7,069 nucleotides of DNA from Frondihabitans sp. (GCA_025464735.1 JAODMX010000309.1:1-7069), one strand, 5' to 3'. Shown: positions 1 to 7,069, counted from the stretch's first letter. Notes: generated by a model not told the origin, from the sequence alone. Program-made: numbers and translations.

Positions 1-1445
1 AGAGCCTTGAGGCGATGACCACGAGCCGCAGCATCATTGAGGGACTCGCGGAAGACACGCAGGCGCACTACGGCGTCTCGACCGGCTTCGGAGCGCTCGC
101 CTCGAAGCGGATCCCGGTCGAGCAGCGCGCTCAGCTGCAGGCGTCGCTGATCCGAAGTCATGCGGCGTCGAGCGGGCCCGAGGTCGAGCGCGAGGTCGTG
201 CGGGCACTCATGCTGCTGCGCATCTCGACCCTCGCGACCGGGCGCACGGGTGTTCGTCCACTCGTCGCCGAGACCTACGTGGCGATGCTCAACGCCGGAA
301 TCGTGCCGGTCATCGGCGAATACGGCAGCCTCGGCTGCTCGGGAGACCTCGCGCCCCTGTCGCACTGTGCGCTCGCGCTCATCGGCGAGGGGCAGGTGCG
401 CGACGTCGACGGCGTCGAGATGCACGCCTCAGAGGCCCTGCGCGCTGCGGGCATCGAGCCCGTCGTGCTTCGCGAGAAGGAGGGCCTCGCCCTCGTCAAC
501 GGTACCGACGGCATGCTCGGCATGCTCCTGCTCGCAATCCACGATCTCAACGCGCTCGTCACCACGGCCGATCTGGCCACGGCGCTCAGCATCGAGGCAC
601 TCAAGGGCAACGACGCCGTCTTCGCCGCCGACCTTCAGGCCCTGCGGCCGCAGCTGGGCCAGGCCGTCTCGGCCGCCAACATCTACGCTTCGCTCCAAGG
701 ATCCGGCATCGTCGCCTCCACGAAGACCGACGGCTTCACGAGGGTTCAAGACGCGTACTCGCTCCGCTGCGCCCCGCAGGTGCACGGTGCCGTCCGCGAC
801 ACCATCGACCATGCGTCGCTCGTCGCCTCACGCGAGCTGGCCAGCGCCGTCGACAACCCGGTCGTCACCCTCGACGGTCGCGTCGAGTCGAACGGCAACT
901 TCCACGGGGCGCCGGTCGGTTACGTACTCGACTTCCTCGCCATCGCGGCGGCCGATCTCGCCAGCATGTCCGAGCGCCGCACCGACCGCATGCTCGACCC
1001 GTCCCGCAACCACGGGCTCAACCCCTTCCTCGCCGATGACCCCGGAGTCGACTCGGGCCACATGATCGCCCAGTACACCCAGGCCGGCATCGTCTCCGAA
1101 CTCAAGCGCCTCGCTGTTCCGGCCTCGGTCGACTCGATTCCGTCGTCGGCGATGCAGGAGGACCACGTCTCGATGGGCTGGAGTGCGGCCCGGAAGCTGC
1201 GCCGCTCGATCGACGGGGTGTCTCGGGTCGTCGCCATCGAGATCCTGAGCGCCTGCCGCGCGATCGAGATGCGTGCCCCGCTGACCCCCGGCCCTGTCGG
1301 GGCGAGCGTCATCGCTGCCCTCCGCGCCCAGGTCGAAGGCCCCGGCCCCGACCGCTACCTCGCTCCCGAGATCGCGGCCACCGTCGCCCTCGTGCAGAAC
1401 GGCACGCTGCTGCGAGCCGCCACCGCCGTCACCCCGCTCGTCTGA
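1..1445 (+). CDS. hutH: Histidine ammonia-lyase HutH, 5'-truncated by the window edge
   Basis: Catalyses non-oxidative deamination of L-histidine to urocanate and ammonia in the cytoplasm, the first step of histidine catabolism. The frame is open to the left edge. The ATG at 15 is internal: the Tyr of YGVSTGFG is residue 19 from that Met, against about 53 in the Pseudomonas enzyme, so some 33-34 N-terminal residues lie outside the window. Numbered from the ATG at 15, landmarks are Y19, H49 (SHAASSG), the MIO cofactor tripeptide C108-S109-G110 inside [13 protein letters not shown]162 (NGTDG), Y248 and R251 (QDAYSLR), and E382 (QEDHVSMG). All align with known active-site residues at a constant offset of 32-34. 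The C-terminus is complete (476 residues after that Met; family about 510). The MIO tripeptide starts with Cys rather than the usual Ala, a natural variant I recall from Streptomyces HutH. hutU follows after 26 bp. The promoter must lie upstream of the window. Confidence 0.97.
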   Translation, partial: SLEAMTTSRSIIEGLAEDTQAHYGVSTGFGALASKRIPVEQRAQLQASLIRSHAASSGPEVEREVVRALMLLRISTLATGRTGVRPLVAETYVAMLNAGIVPVIGEYGSLGCSGDLAPLSHCALALIGEGQVRDVDGVEMHASEALRAAGIEPVVLREKEGLALVNGTDGMLGMLLLAIHDLNALVTTADLATALSIEALKGNDAVFAADLQALRPQLGQAVSAANIYASLQGSGIVASTKTDGFTRVQDAYSLRCAPQVHGAVRDTIDHASLVASRELASAVDNPVVTLDGRVESNGNFHGAPVGYVLDFLAIAAADLASMSERRTDRMLDPSRNHGLNPFLADDPGVDSGHMIAQYTQAGIVSELKRLAVPASVDSIPSSAMQEDHVSMGWSAARKLRRSIDGVSRVVAIEILSACRAIEMRAPLTPGPVGASVIAALRAQVEGPGPDRYLAPEIAATVALVQNGTLLRAATAVTPLV

Positions 1446-1458
1446 CACCCGCCTCGTC

Positions 1459-1464
1459 GAAAGG
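1459..1464 (+). promoter_or_regulatory. Ribosome binding site of hutU
   Basis: GAAAGG lies 7 nt before the ATG at 1472, in the only intergenic gap of the operon (26 bp). It supports the ATG at 1472 as the hutU start. The gap is too short and lacks recognisable -35/-10 elements, so hutH and hutU are probably cotranscribed. Confidence 0.7.
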
Positions 1465-1471
1465 TCCACTC

Positions 1472-3133
1472 ATGTCCGGTCCACGTCCCGTCCGCTCCCC
1501 CCGCGGCTCCGAGATCACCGCCCTCGGTTGGCCTCAGGAGGCCGCCATGCGCATGCTCATGAACAACCTCGACCCGGAGGTCGCGGAGCACCCCGATGCC
1601 CTCGTCGTCTACGGCGGCACCGGTAAGGCTGCCCGCTCCTGGGACGCGTACGACGCCATGGTCCGCACCCTGAAGACGCTCAAGGACGACGAGACCATGC
1701 TCGTCCAGTCGGGCAAGCCGGTCGGCGTGATGCGCACGAACGTCTGGGCGCCCCGCGTCATCCTCGCCAACTCCAACCTGGTCGGCGACTGGGCCAATTG
1801 GGACGAATTCAGGCGACTCGAGGCGCTCGGGCTGACGATGTACGGCCAGATGACCGCCGGATCCTGGATCTACATCGGCACCCAGGGAATCTTGCAGGGC
1901 ACCTACGAGACCTTCGCAGCCGTCGCGAACAAGCGATTCGGCGGCACCCTCGCCGGCACCATCACGCTCACCGGCGGACTCGGCGGGATGGGCGGCGCCC
2001 AGCCGCTGGCCGTCACGATGAACGACGGCGTGGCGATCTGCGTCGACGTCGACTCGTCGCGAATCGATCGTCGGATCGAGCACCGCTACCTCGACGTCCG
2101 AGCGGCGTCCATCGACGAAGCGCTGTCGTTGGCTTTTCAGGCAAAACGCGAGAAGCGCCCCCTCTCGATCGGTCTCCTCGGCAACGCCGCGACCATTTTT
2201 CCTGAGCTGCTCGCGCGCGGCGCGGAGATCGACATCGTCACCGACCAGACAAGTGCCCACGACCCGCTCGCCTACCTCCCCGTCGAGGTCGACGTCGAGA
2301 ACTGGGACAGCGCCCGCACCGAAGACCCCGACGATTTCATCCGGCTCTCGCGCCTGTCGATGGCGCGCCAGGTCGAGGCGATGGTCGGGTTCCAGCGGGC
2401 CGGTGCCGAGGTCTTCGACTACGGCAACAATCTCCGTACCGAGGCGAAGACCGCGGGATATGACGACGCCTTCGACTACCCCGGCTTCGTCCCCGCCTAC
2501 ATCCGCCCGCTCTTCGCCGAGGGCAAAGGGCCGTTCCGCTGGGCGGCGCTCTCGGGCGACCCGGCCGATATCGCGGTCACTGACAAGGCGATCCTCGAAC
2601 TGTTCCCTGAAAACGAGGCGCTGGCGAAATGGATCCGGATGGCCGGTGAGAAGGTGGCCTTCCAGGGCCTGCCGGCGCGAATCTGCTGGCTTGGCGCGGG
2701 CGAACGAGACAAGGCCGGGCTGCGCTTCAACGAGCTCGTCGCCTCGGGTGAGATCTCGGCCCCGATCGTGATCGGTCGTGACCACCTGGACGCCGGATCC
2801 GTGGCCTCGCCCTATCGAGAGACCGAGGCGATGAAAGACGGTTCCGATGCGATCGCCGACTGGCCGCTGCTGAACGCGCTGATCAACACGGCCTCCGGGG
2901 CCACCTGGGTCTCGATCCACCACGGCGGTGGGGTCGGCATGGGGCGGTCGATCCACGCCGGCCAGGTAACCGTCGCCGACGGAACACCGCTGGCCGCCGA
3001 GAAGCTCGCGCGCGTGCTGACGAACGACCCGGCGATGGGCGTGATCCGTCACGTCGACGCCGGCTACGAGGAGGCCGACGTCGCGGCTTCGCGCGAGGGG
3101 ATCCGCATCCCGATGCGCGAGGGGGACGAGTGA
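1472..3133 (+). CDS. hutU: Urocanate hydratase (urocanase) HutU
   Basis: Cytoplasmic NAD+-dependent enzyme that hydrates urocanate to 4-imidazolone-5-propionate, the second step of histidine degradation; NAD+ acts as an electrophilic cofactor. The 553-residue protein matches the usual family length of about 555 and is recognisable throughout. Visible blocks are [11 protein letters not shown] (47-57), [11 protein letters not shown] (79-89), [11 protein letters not shown] (100-110), [20 protein letters not shown] (124-143), the glycine-rich NAD-binding stretch [19 protein letters not shown] (168-186), [13 protein letters not shown] (258-270), EVFDYGNN (313-320), and [13 protein letters not shown] (401-413) with C405 at the active-site cysteine position. 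A late block, [18 protein letters not shown] (481-498), is also conserved. The start is set by an upstream GAAAGG and by the typical actinobacterial N-terminus [12 protein letters not shown]. The stop overlaps the GTG start of the next gene by 4 bp. I see no damage or missing key residue. Confidence 0.98.
   Translation: MSGPRPVRSPRGSEITALGWPQEAAMRMLMNNLDPEVAEHPDALVVYGGTGKAARSWDAYDAMVRTLKTLKDDETMLVQSGKPVGVMRTNVWAPRVILANSNLVGDWANWDEFRRLEALGLTMYGQMTAGSWIYIGTQGILQGTYETFAAVANKRFGGTLAGTITLTGGLGGMGGAQPLAVTMNDGVAICVDVDSSRIDRRIEHRYLDVRAASIDEALSLAFQAKREKRPLSIGLLGNAATIFPELLARGAEIDIVTDQTSAHDPLAYLPVEVDVENWDSARTEDPDDFIRLSRLSMARQVEAMVGFQRAGAEVFDYGNNLRTEAKTAGYDDAFDYPGFVPAYIRPLFAEGKGPFRWAALSGDPADIAVTDKAILELFPENEALAKWIRMAGEKVAFQGLPARICWLGAGERDKAGLRFNELVASGEISAPIVIGRDHLDAGSVASPYRETEAMKDGSDAIADWPLLNALINTASGATWVSIHHGGGVGMGRSIHAGQVTVADGTPLAAEKLARVLTNDPAMGVIRHVDAGYEEADVAASREGIRIPMREGDE
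3119..3125 (+). promoter_or_regulatory. Ribosome binding site of the M20 amidohydrolase gene, inside hutU
   Basis: GAGGGGG lies within the last hutU codons, 4 nt before the GTG at 3130. With the 4-bp GTGA overlap it supports GTG as the start and suggests translational coupling to hutU. The site is purine-rich but not a perfect anti-16S match. Confidence 0.5.
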
Positions 3134-4389
3134 GTCTTTCCTCGGAAGACGAATGGGCGCTCGATGCCTACACCGCGCTTGCGGCGGGGCTCGAGCCGAT
3201 CGGCCGCTCGGCGACCACCGGCGGCTACGATCGCCTCGCCTGGACGGCGGCCGATCTCGCGGCCCGCGCCTGGTTCACGGCGGCAGCCGCAGCCGCTGGA
3301 CTCGACGTCGAGACCGATGGCAACGGCAACCTGTGGGGTTGGTGGGGCCGTGACCTTCCTGGCAGGGCCTTCGTGGTCGGCTCGCACCTCGACAGTGTGC
3401 CCGACGGCGGCGCCCACGACGGCCCGCTCGGCGTGATCGCCGCGCTCGCCGCCGTCGCACACCTGCGCGATGAGGGCTGGGCGCCGTCGCGACCACTCGC
3501 GGTCGCCGCGTTCTCCGACGAGGAGGGCGGCCGGTTCGGCATCGCCTGCGCCGGGTCGCGACTGCTGACGGGGGCGCTCGATCCGTCGCGCGCCCGTGAT
3601 CTCGTGGACCGTGACGGCGTGACGTTGGCCGCCGCAATGACGGCCGCGGGTGCAGACCCGTCGCGACTGGGCCCCGACCCTGAACGCGTGGCATCGCTCG
3701 CGGCCTACGTCGAGCTGCACATCGAACAGGGCCATTTCCCGCTTGCTCGACCCGCAGGATCCGACGCTCTCGGCCTGGCCGGTGCCGGTGCCGTTCTCGG
3801 AGTCGGCACCGAGATCTGGCCCCACGGTCGCTGGCGAATCGACGTCGAAGGCGAGGCCAACCACGCCGGGGCCACCCGCATGGAGGACCGCAACGACCCG
3901 CTGCTGCCGGCCGCAACAGCGGTGCTGGCGCTCGACGAGGCCGCACGCCGCCACGACGCGCTCGGCACCGTCGGTCGCATCGAGGCGGTCCCCGGCGCCG
4001 TGAACGCGATCGCGGCGCGAGCGACCATCTGGATGGACGTCCGCGGGGCCGACGAAGAACGCGTGCGTGCCGTCGTCGCCGACGTCTCGCAGGCAGCGGG
4101 TCACGAAGCCGTCCAGGAGTCCTGGACCGCCTCGACCCCGTTCGCCGAGTCGTTCACCGCAGGCGTCGCCGAGGTCATCGCGCCACTCGCCGGTGCCTCT
4201 GAGGTGCCGTGGCTGCCCTGCGGCGCGGGACATGACGCGGGCGTGCTCGCCCAGGCAGGCGTCCCCAGCGCGATGATCTTCGTCCGCAACGGGAGCGGCG
4301 TCTCGCACGCCCCGCGCGAGAGCGTCGACGCCTCCGACTGCGCGGTCGGGGTGCTCGCGGTGACTCGCCTGCTGCGGTCGATGCTGTGA
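3130..4389 (+). CDS. M20-family metal-dependent amidohydrolase; likely alternative N-formylglutamate deformylase (HutG role)
   Basis: Binuclear-metal amidohydrolase of the allantoate amidohydrolase / N-carbamoyl-L-amino-acid hydrolase group (peptidase family M20), 419 residues, a normal length. Putative metal ligands occur in family order: H86 (GSHLDSVP), D97 (GAHDGPLGV), E131-E132 (SDEEGGRFG; catalytic base and ligand), H197 (ELHIEQG) and H393 (SGVSHAPRE). The lid/dimerization block [18 protein letters not shown] (241-258), N292 (PGAVNAIA), R305 and GAGHDA (366-371) complete the substrate site. No signal peptide or membrane segment is evident, so it is probably cytoplasmic. The gene overlaps hutU by GTGA and hutF by GTGA. 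An automatic annotation would probably say allantoate amidohydrolase, but there are no purine or allantoin genes here. Its place beside hutF, whose product is N-formylglutamate, and the absence of classical HutG make N-formylglutamate to glutamate plus formate the best inferred reaction. Family is nearly certain; substrate is inference. Confidence 0.9.
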   Translation: MSLSSEDEWALDAYTALAAGLEPIGRSATTGGYDRLAWTAADLAARAWFTAAAAAAGLDVETDGNGNLWGWWGRDLPGRAFVVGSHLDSVPDGGAHDGPLGVIAALAAVAHLRDEGWAPSRPLAVAAFSDEEGGRFGIACAGSRLLTGALDPSRARDLVDRDGVTLAAAMTAAGADPSRLGPDPERVASLAAYVELHIEQGHFPLARPAGSDALGLAGAGAVLGVGTEIWPHGRWRIDVEGEANHAGATRMEDRNDPLLPAATAVLALDEAARRHDALGTVGRIEAVPGAVNAIAARATIWMDVRGADEERVRAVVADVSQAAGHEAVQESWTASTPFAESFTAGVAEVIAPLAGASEVPWLPCGAGHDAGVLAQAGVPSAMIFVRNGSGVSHAPRESVDASDCAVGVLAVTRLLRSML

Positions 4390-5753
4390 CCTCGTTCTGG
4401 TTCGAGCGAGCCGTCGTGGGTGACACCGTGCGGAACGGTGTGCTCCTCGAGGAGGAGGGCGGCAGGATCCTGCGCCTCACCCCCGACCTGACGCCTCCGC
4501 CCGGCATCGCAGCGTTTCGCGGAGTCGCCCTGCCCGGGCTCGCGACCGCGCACTCGCACGCCTTCCACCGAGCGCTCCGGGGGAGGACCCACGGTGACGG
4601 CGGCACCTTCTGGTCGTGGCGCGAGCGGATGTACCGGGCTGCTGCGGCGTTGTCGCCCGAGTCGTATTACGAACTGGCGCGAGGCGTCTTCGCGGAGATG
4701 CTGCTGGCCGGCTACACGGCCGTGGGGGAGTTCCACTACGTGCACCACCGGCCGGACGGCTCGGCCTATGCGCCTGCGACGGCCATGGCCGAGGCCATCG
4801 GTGCGGCCGCGGCCGACGCGGGGATCCGGCTGACGCTCCTCGATACGCTGTATCGCTTCGGCGGCGTGGACGTGCGCGGCGGCGGGGGCGCCGGCGTCGC
4901 TGGCGGTGTTGCGAACTCAGGGGAATTGCTTCCGCTCGCCCCGGAGCAGGTCCGTTTCGGTGACGCTTCCGCGACAGATTTCCTGAATCGCCACGCGCTC
5001 CTGACCGAGACCCCCCTCCGGCGGGTCGGCCTGGCGGCGCATTCGTTGCGCGCGGTCACCGTCGCCGACGTGGTCGCGCTCCGCAGCGCCTTCCCCGATC
5101 AGGTACTGCACGCGCACGTCTCCGAGCAGCCGGCCGAGAACGAGCAGGTCGACGCCCTGCTCGGCCTGACTCCGGTTGGCGCCCTCGCCGAAGCTGGCGT
5201 GCTCGGGCCGGGCTTCACGGGCGTCCACCTGACGCACCTCGCCGACGCCGACATTGCCCTGCTCGCCGACGCCGACGCGATCGCCTGCTTCTGCCCGACG
5301 ACGGAGCGGGACCTCGCCGACGGGATCGGACCAGCTCGCGCGCTCGCCGACGCCGGAGTCCGGATCGCGCTCGGCAGCGACCAGAATGCTGTCGTCGACC
5401 CGTTCGAGGAGATCCGCGGACTTGAGATGGACGATCGACTCGCCTCAGGTCGGCGGGGGCGATTCACGCCGCAGAAACTCGTGGAGAGCGCGTCGGTGAA
5501 CGGCTACGCAAGCCTCGGTTGGCCCGAGGGCGGACGCCTCGTCGGCGGGTCGCTCTGCGACTTCGTCGTGGTCGACGACCGCTCGCCGCGCACGGCCGGC
5601 GCCGACGCCGCCCAGCTGTGGCTCGCCGCGACCGGGGCAGACGTAACCGATGTCGTCGTCGGCGGCAGCCAGGTGGTCCGCGGCCGGCGGCACGCCTTCG
5701 GCGACGTCGGAGCGTTGCTCTTCGATTCGATCACCGCTCTGGAGATGCCATGA
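4386..5753 (+). CDS. hutF: Formimidoylglutamate deiminase HutF
   Basis: Amidohydrolase-superfamily Zn enzyme that hydrolyses N-formimidoyl-L-glutamate to N-formyl-L-glutamate and ammonia, the fourth step of the five-step histidine route. The 455 residues match the family. Visible motifs are the metal-binding HxH in [13 protein letters not shown] (H56, H58), GEFHYVHH (115-121), H244 and E247 in HAHVSEQ, H281 in [20 protein letters not shown] (303-315) and D332 in ALGSDQN. The spacing of H56, H58, H244, E247, H281 and D332 parallels the residues I recall for Pseudomonas aeruginosa HutF (H56, H58, H232, E235, H269, D320), with a 12-residue offset after the first pair. A Gly-rich loop at 165-174 lies in the part that accounts for this offset. 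The GTG start overlaps the preceding stop by 4 bp, with no clear Shine-Dalgarno, so reinitiation is likely. The alternative of a guanine or cytosine deaminase relative is disfavoured by context and motifs. Confidence 0.95.
   Translation: MTSFWFERAVVGDTVRNGVLLEEEGGRILRLTPDLTPPPGIAAFRGVALPGLATAHSHAFHRALRGRTHGDGGTFWSWRERMYRAAAALSPESYYELARGVFAEMLLAGYTAVGEFHYVHHRPDGSAYAPATAMAEAIGAAAADAGIRLTLLDTLYRFGGVDVRGGGGAGVAGGVANSGELLPLAPEQVRFGDASATDFLNRHALLTETPLRRVGLAAHSLRAVTVADVVALRSAFPDQVLHAHVSEQPAENEQVDALLGLTPVGALAEAGVLGPGFTGVHLTHLADADIALLADADAIACFCPTTERDLADGIGPARALADAGVRIALGSDQNAVVDPFEEIRGLEMDDRLASGRRGRFTPQKLVESASVNGYASLGWPEGGRLVGGSLCDFVVVDDRSPRTAGADAAQLWLAATGADVTDVVVGGSQVVRGRRHAFGDVGALLFDSITALEMP
5238..5276 (+). 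repeat. 15-bp direct repeat inside hutF, period 24 bp
   Basis: CTCGCCGACGCCGAC occurs at 5238-5252 and again at 5262-5276. It encodes the tandem peptides LADADIAL and LADADAIA (residues 285-300). A partial third copy (CTCGCCGACGCC) sits near 5343. The repeat is in frame and lies right after the metal-ligand His281, so it probably reflects Ala/Asp-rich sequence with preferred codons or a small duplication. It is not a mobile element. Confidence 0.6.
5741..5745 (+). promoter_or_regulatory. Ribosome binding site that fixes the hutI start
   Basis: GGAGA lies inside the last hutF codons, 4 nt before the ATG at 5750. Together with the ATGA overlap it selects this ATG over a much earlier in-frame start at 5519 that would add 77 residues without homology to HutI. 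Confidence 0.7.
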
Positions 5754-6922
5754 CCACGACCCTGCTCGACTCCATTGGACTCCTGGTCACGAACGACCCC
5801 GAACACGGGGGTCCGCTCGGGGAGGTCCGCAATGCGGCGGTGCTCGTGGCGGACGGCCGCGTACTCTGGACTGGCGCGTCGGCGACGGCACCCGCGGCCG
5901 ACATTCGCCTCGACGCCGGTGGTCGCACGGTGATCCCCGGGTTCGTCGACTCGCACAGCCACATCCTGTTCGCGGGCGACCGCTCGGCCGAGTACGAGGC
6001 GCGCATGGCGGGTCGCGCCTACGAGGCGGGCGGCATCCGCTCCACTGTGGCGCACACGCGCGCCGCCACTGACGAAGAACTCCTCGCGAACGCGCGTGCC
6101 CTCCTCGCCGAGATGCGTTCGCAGGGCACCACGACTGTCGAGATCAAGAGCGGCTACGGGCTCACCGTCGATGACGAGGCGCGCCTCGTCCGGCTCGCGG
6201 CCACGCTCACGCCCGAGGTCACCTTCCTCGGCGCGCATGTCGTGCCGGCGGAGTATCGCGACCATCCCGACGAGTACGTCGACCTCGTCACAGGGCCGAT
6301 GCTCGACGCCGTCGCGCCGTTCGCGAAATGGATCGACGTGTTCTGCGAGACGGGTGCCTTCGACGTGGCGCAATCGCGCAGGATCCTCACGGCCGGCGTT
6401 GCGCGAGGCCTCGCCCCTCGCCTGCACGCCGCTCAGTTGGCGCCGGGGGAGGGTGTCGCGCTCGCAGTCGCGTTGAACGCCGCGAGCGTCGACCACTGCA
6501 CATTCCTCACCGATTCGGACGTCGAGCTGCTGGCATCGTCGTCAACGGTGGCGACGCTGCTGCCGGGGGTCGAGTTTTCGACGCGGCAGCCGTACCCCTC
6601 CGGCCGGCGCCTCCTCGACGCGGGGGCGACGGTTGCGATCGCGACCGACTGCAACCCTGGATCCTCGTTCACCTCGTCGATGCCGTTCTGCATCGCGGTG
6701 GCGATCCGCGAGATGGGCCTTACCCCCGCGGAGGCACTCTGGGCAGCGACGGCGGGCGGCGCGGCTGCCCTGCGGCGCGACGACGTGGGCTCGCTGCGCG
6801 TCGGTTCGCGCGCCGACGTCGTCGAGCTCGACGCCCCGAGCTACGTACACCTCGGCTACCGCCCCGGCGTGCCCCTCGTCGGCGCGGTACGGTCCGCCGA
6901 CCACGGCTGGCCCTCCGTCTGA
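5750..6922 (+). CDS. hutI: Imidazolonepropionase HutI
   Basis: Amidohydrolase-superfamily metalloenzyme that opens the ring of 4-imidazolone-5-propionate to give N-formimidoyl-L-glutamate, the third step of the pathway. It has 390 residues, close to the usual 400. Motifs, numbered from the ATG at 5750, are [15 protein letters not shown] (64-78) with metal ligands H69 and H71 and likely substrate-binding R78; EIKSGYGL (131-138); GAHVVP (161-166); H226 in RLHAAQL; H249 in SVDHCTF; and D300 in ATDCNPGSS. Spacings agree with the recalled Bacillus subtilis ligands and catalytic residues (H80, H82, H249, H272, D324). The position of B. subtilis Glu252 is Gln229 here. The start is chosen from GGAGA at 5741 and the 4-bp ATGA overlap with the hutF stop. 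The in-frame extension upstream to 5519 is hutF read in another frame. This is the last gene of the operon in view. Confidence 0.96.
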   Translation: MTTTLLDSIGLLVTNDPEHGGPLGEVRNAAVLVADGRVLWTGASATAPAADIRLDAGGRTVIPGFVDSHSHILFAGDRSAEYEARMAGRAYEAGGIRSTVAHTRAATDEELLANARALLAEMRSQGTTTVEIKSGYGLTVDDEARLVRLAATLTPEVTFLGAHVVPAEYRDHPDEYVDLVTGPMLDAVAPFAKWIDVFCETGAFDVAQSRRILTAGVARGLAPRLHAAQLAPGEGVALAVALNAASVDHCTFLTDSDVELLASSSTVATLLPGVEFSTRQPYPSGRRLLDAGATVAIATDCNPGSSFTSSMPFCIAVAIREMGLTPAEALWAATAGGAAALRRDDVGSLRVGSRADVVELDAPSYVHLGYRPGVPLVGAVRSADHGWPSV

Positions 6923-6948
6923 GCCCGCGAGTGCACGGCGCTCCGATC

Positions 6949-7008
6949 GAGTATGAGTTTGTGCGCAGAGTACGAACTAGTTCGTACTCTCAGCGGAAAA
7001 ACGTACTT
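6949..7008. repeat. 60-bp imperfect dyad of four half-sites around the central palindrome
   Basis: Outside the perfect inner palindrome (6967-6990) there are two degenerate half-sites. GAGTATGA at 6949-6956 is a copy of GAGTACGA (6968-6975) displaced by 19 bp. CGTACT at 7002-7007 is a copy of CGTACT (6983-6988) displaced by 19 bp in the other direction. The outer arms 6949-6960 and 6997-7008 are mirror images about the same centre with 8 of 12 positions complementary. Equal displacement on both sides suggests cooperative binding of a repressor to an extended operator. The outer arms are imperfect, so chance or decay cannot be excluded. No target promoter is identified. Confidence 0.45.
6967..6990. 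promoter_or_regulatory. Perfect 24-bp palindrome: candidate operator, or hairpin terminator of the hut operon
   Basis: Each arm reads AGAGTACGAACT towards the centre between 6978 and 6979, and all 12 pairs match. Its GC content (10 of 24) is far below that of the surrounding DNA. It starts 45 nt after the hutI stop. Perfect two-fold symmetry with an AT-richer core is typical of operators for homodimeric TetR- or MarR-type regulators, which would point to a regulated gene beyond the right edge. In RNA it would also fold into a 10-bp stem with a CUAG loop, but no T-run follows on either strand, so it is not a canonical intrinsic terminator. I see no convincing -35/-10 pair beside it on either strand. 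The palindrome itself is certain; its role is not. Confidence 0.6.
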
Positions 7009-7009
7009 C

Positions 7010-7069
7010 TTCGGCGGCGCGCGTCGGCGCGGGCGCGGCGCGGCGCGTCAGCGCACGCCGTGCGCGATG
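7010..7069. other. GC-rich low-complexity sequence at the right edge, no supported gene
   Basis: This stretch is almost entirely G and C, built of GGCGC/GCGCG units, and includes a 6-bp inverted repeat (GCGCAC ... GTGCGC, 7051-7065, 3-nt loop). A minus-strand gene could end here (a frame from the right edge stops at TGA, 7050-7048, after only six codons) or a plus-strand gene could begin at the ATG at 7067. Neither can be judged from this much sequence. Confidence 0.35.

Noticed and set aside
15..17. ATG at 15 as the true hutH start
   Set aside because: The frame is open upstream and the protein would lack about 33 N-terminal residues relative to the family, so this Met is internal and the gene begins before the window.
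160..1065. Alternative plus-strand frame of 301 codons inside hutH
   Set aside because: Arg/Ser/Pro-rich frame-shifted reading of hutH; the overlapping frame carries all HutH active-site motifs.
1355..3052. 565-codon minus-strand open frame antisense to hutU
   Set aside because: Its translation is Arg/Asp/Gly/Val-rich with no recognisable domain. It mirrors hutU, which is conserved along its whole length. Long antisense frames are expected in DNA with high third-position GC.
3064..4308. 414-codon minus-strand open frame antisense to the M20 gene
   Set aside because: Low-complexity composition and complete overlap with a well-supported gene; no start signal or known motif.
5504..6496. 330-codon minus-strand open frame across the hutF/hutI junction
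   Set aside because: Antisense shadow of two conserved genes, without recognisable motifs.
6949..7009. Sigma70-type promoter around the palindrome
   Set aside because: Candidates tried on both strands, such as TTCGTA with TACTTC 17 bp downstream, match the consensus poorly.
7051..7065. 6-bp GCGCAC/GTGCGC hairpin as an intrinsic terminator
   Set aside because: Short stem in a nearly pure GC tract, where such repeats arise by chance, and no T-run on either side.
6953..7069. Plus-strand 39-codon open frame from the ATG at 6953 running through the palindrome to the window edge
   Set aside because: No Shine-Dalgarno, no recognisable protein, codon use unlike the neighbours, and it runs through the palindrome; an open frame of this length in GC-rich DNA is uninformative.
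6977..7069. Minus-strand frame entering from the right edge and ending at TAG inside the palindrome (possible C-terminus of a convergent gene)
   Set aside because: Only about 30 Arg/Ala-rich codons with no known motif; a second minus frame stops at 7048, so neither can be preferred.

Overview
The window is high-GC (about 70% by eye), with strongly GC-biased third codon positions and long antisense open frames. That pattern and the protein sequences fit an actinobacterium; the Microbacteriaceae are a reasonable guess, but no marker gene here fixes the family.

Positions 1-6922 are a single plus-strand histidine utilization (hut) operon of five genes: hutH (5' end cut off by the window), hutU, an M20-family metal-dependent amidohydrolase, hutF and hutI. 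The hutH-hutU gap is 26 bp. The other three junctions are 4-bp stop/start overlaps (GTGA, GTGA, ATGA), so the last four genes look translationally coupled. No transporter, transcriptional regulator, tRNA/rRNA, mobile element or CRISPR array is visible.

The genes make a complete five-step route. HutH converts histidine to urocanate, HutU converts that to imidazolonepropionate, and HutI to N-formimidoyl-glutamate. HutF yields N-formylglutamate plus ammonia. The M20 enzyme is the only candidate for the last step, N-formylglutamate to glutamate plus formate. No classical HutG (N-formylglutamate amidohydrolase) or formiminoglutamase (arginase fold) is present, so the M20 protein is probably a non-homologous replacement for HutG. 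This is the main biological point of the window, although similar clusters are, as far as I recall, known in Streptomyces and relatives.

Positions 6923-7069 hold no supported gene. They contain a perfect 24-bp palindrome (6967-6990), AT-richer than its surroundings. It is flanked by degenerate copies of its own half-sites, each displaced outward by exactly 19 bp, giving a roughly 60-bp dyad (6949-7008). This looks like an operator for an unseen regulator, or alternatively a terminator hairpin closing the operon. After it comes a very GC-rich, low-complexity stretch running to the window edge.
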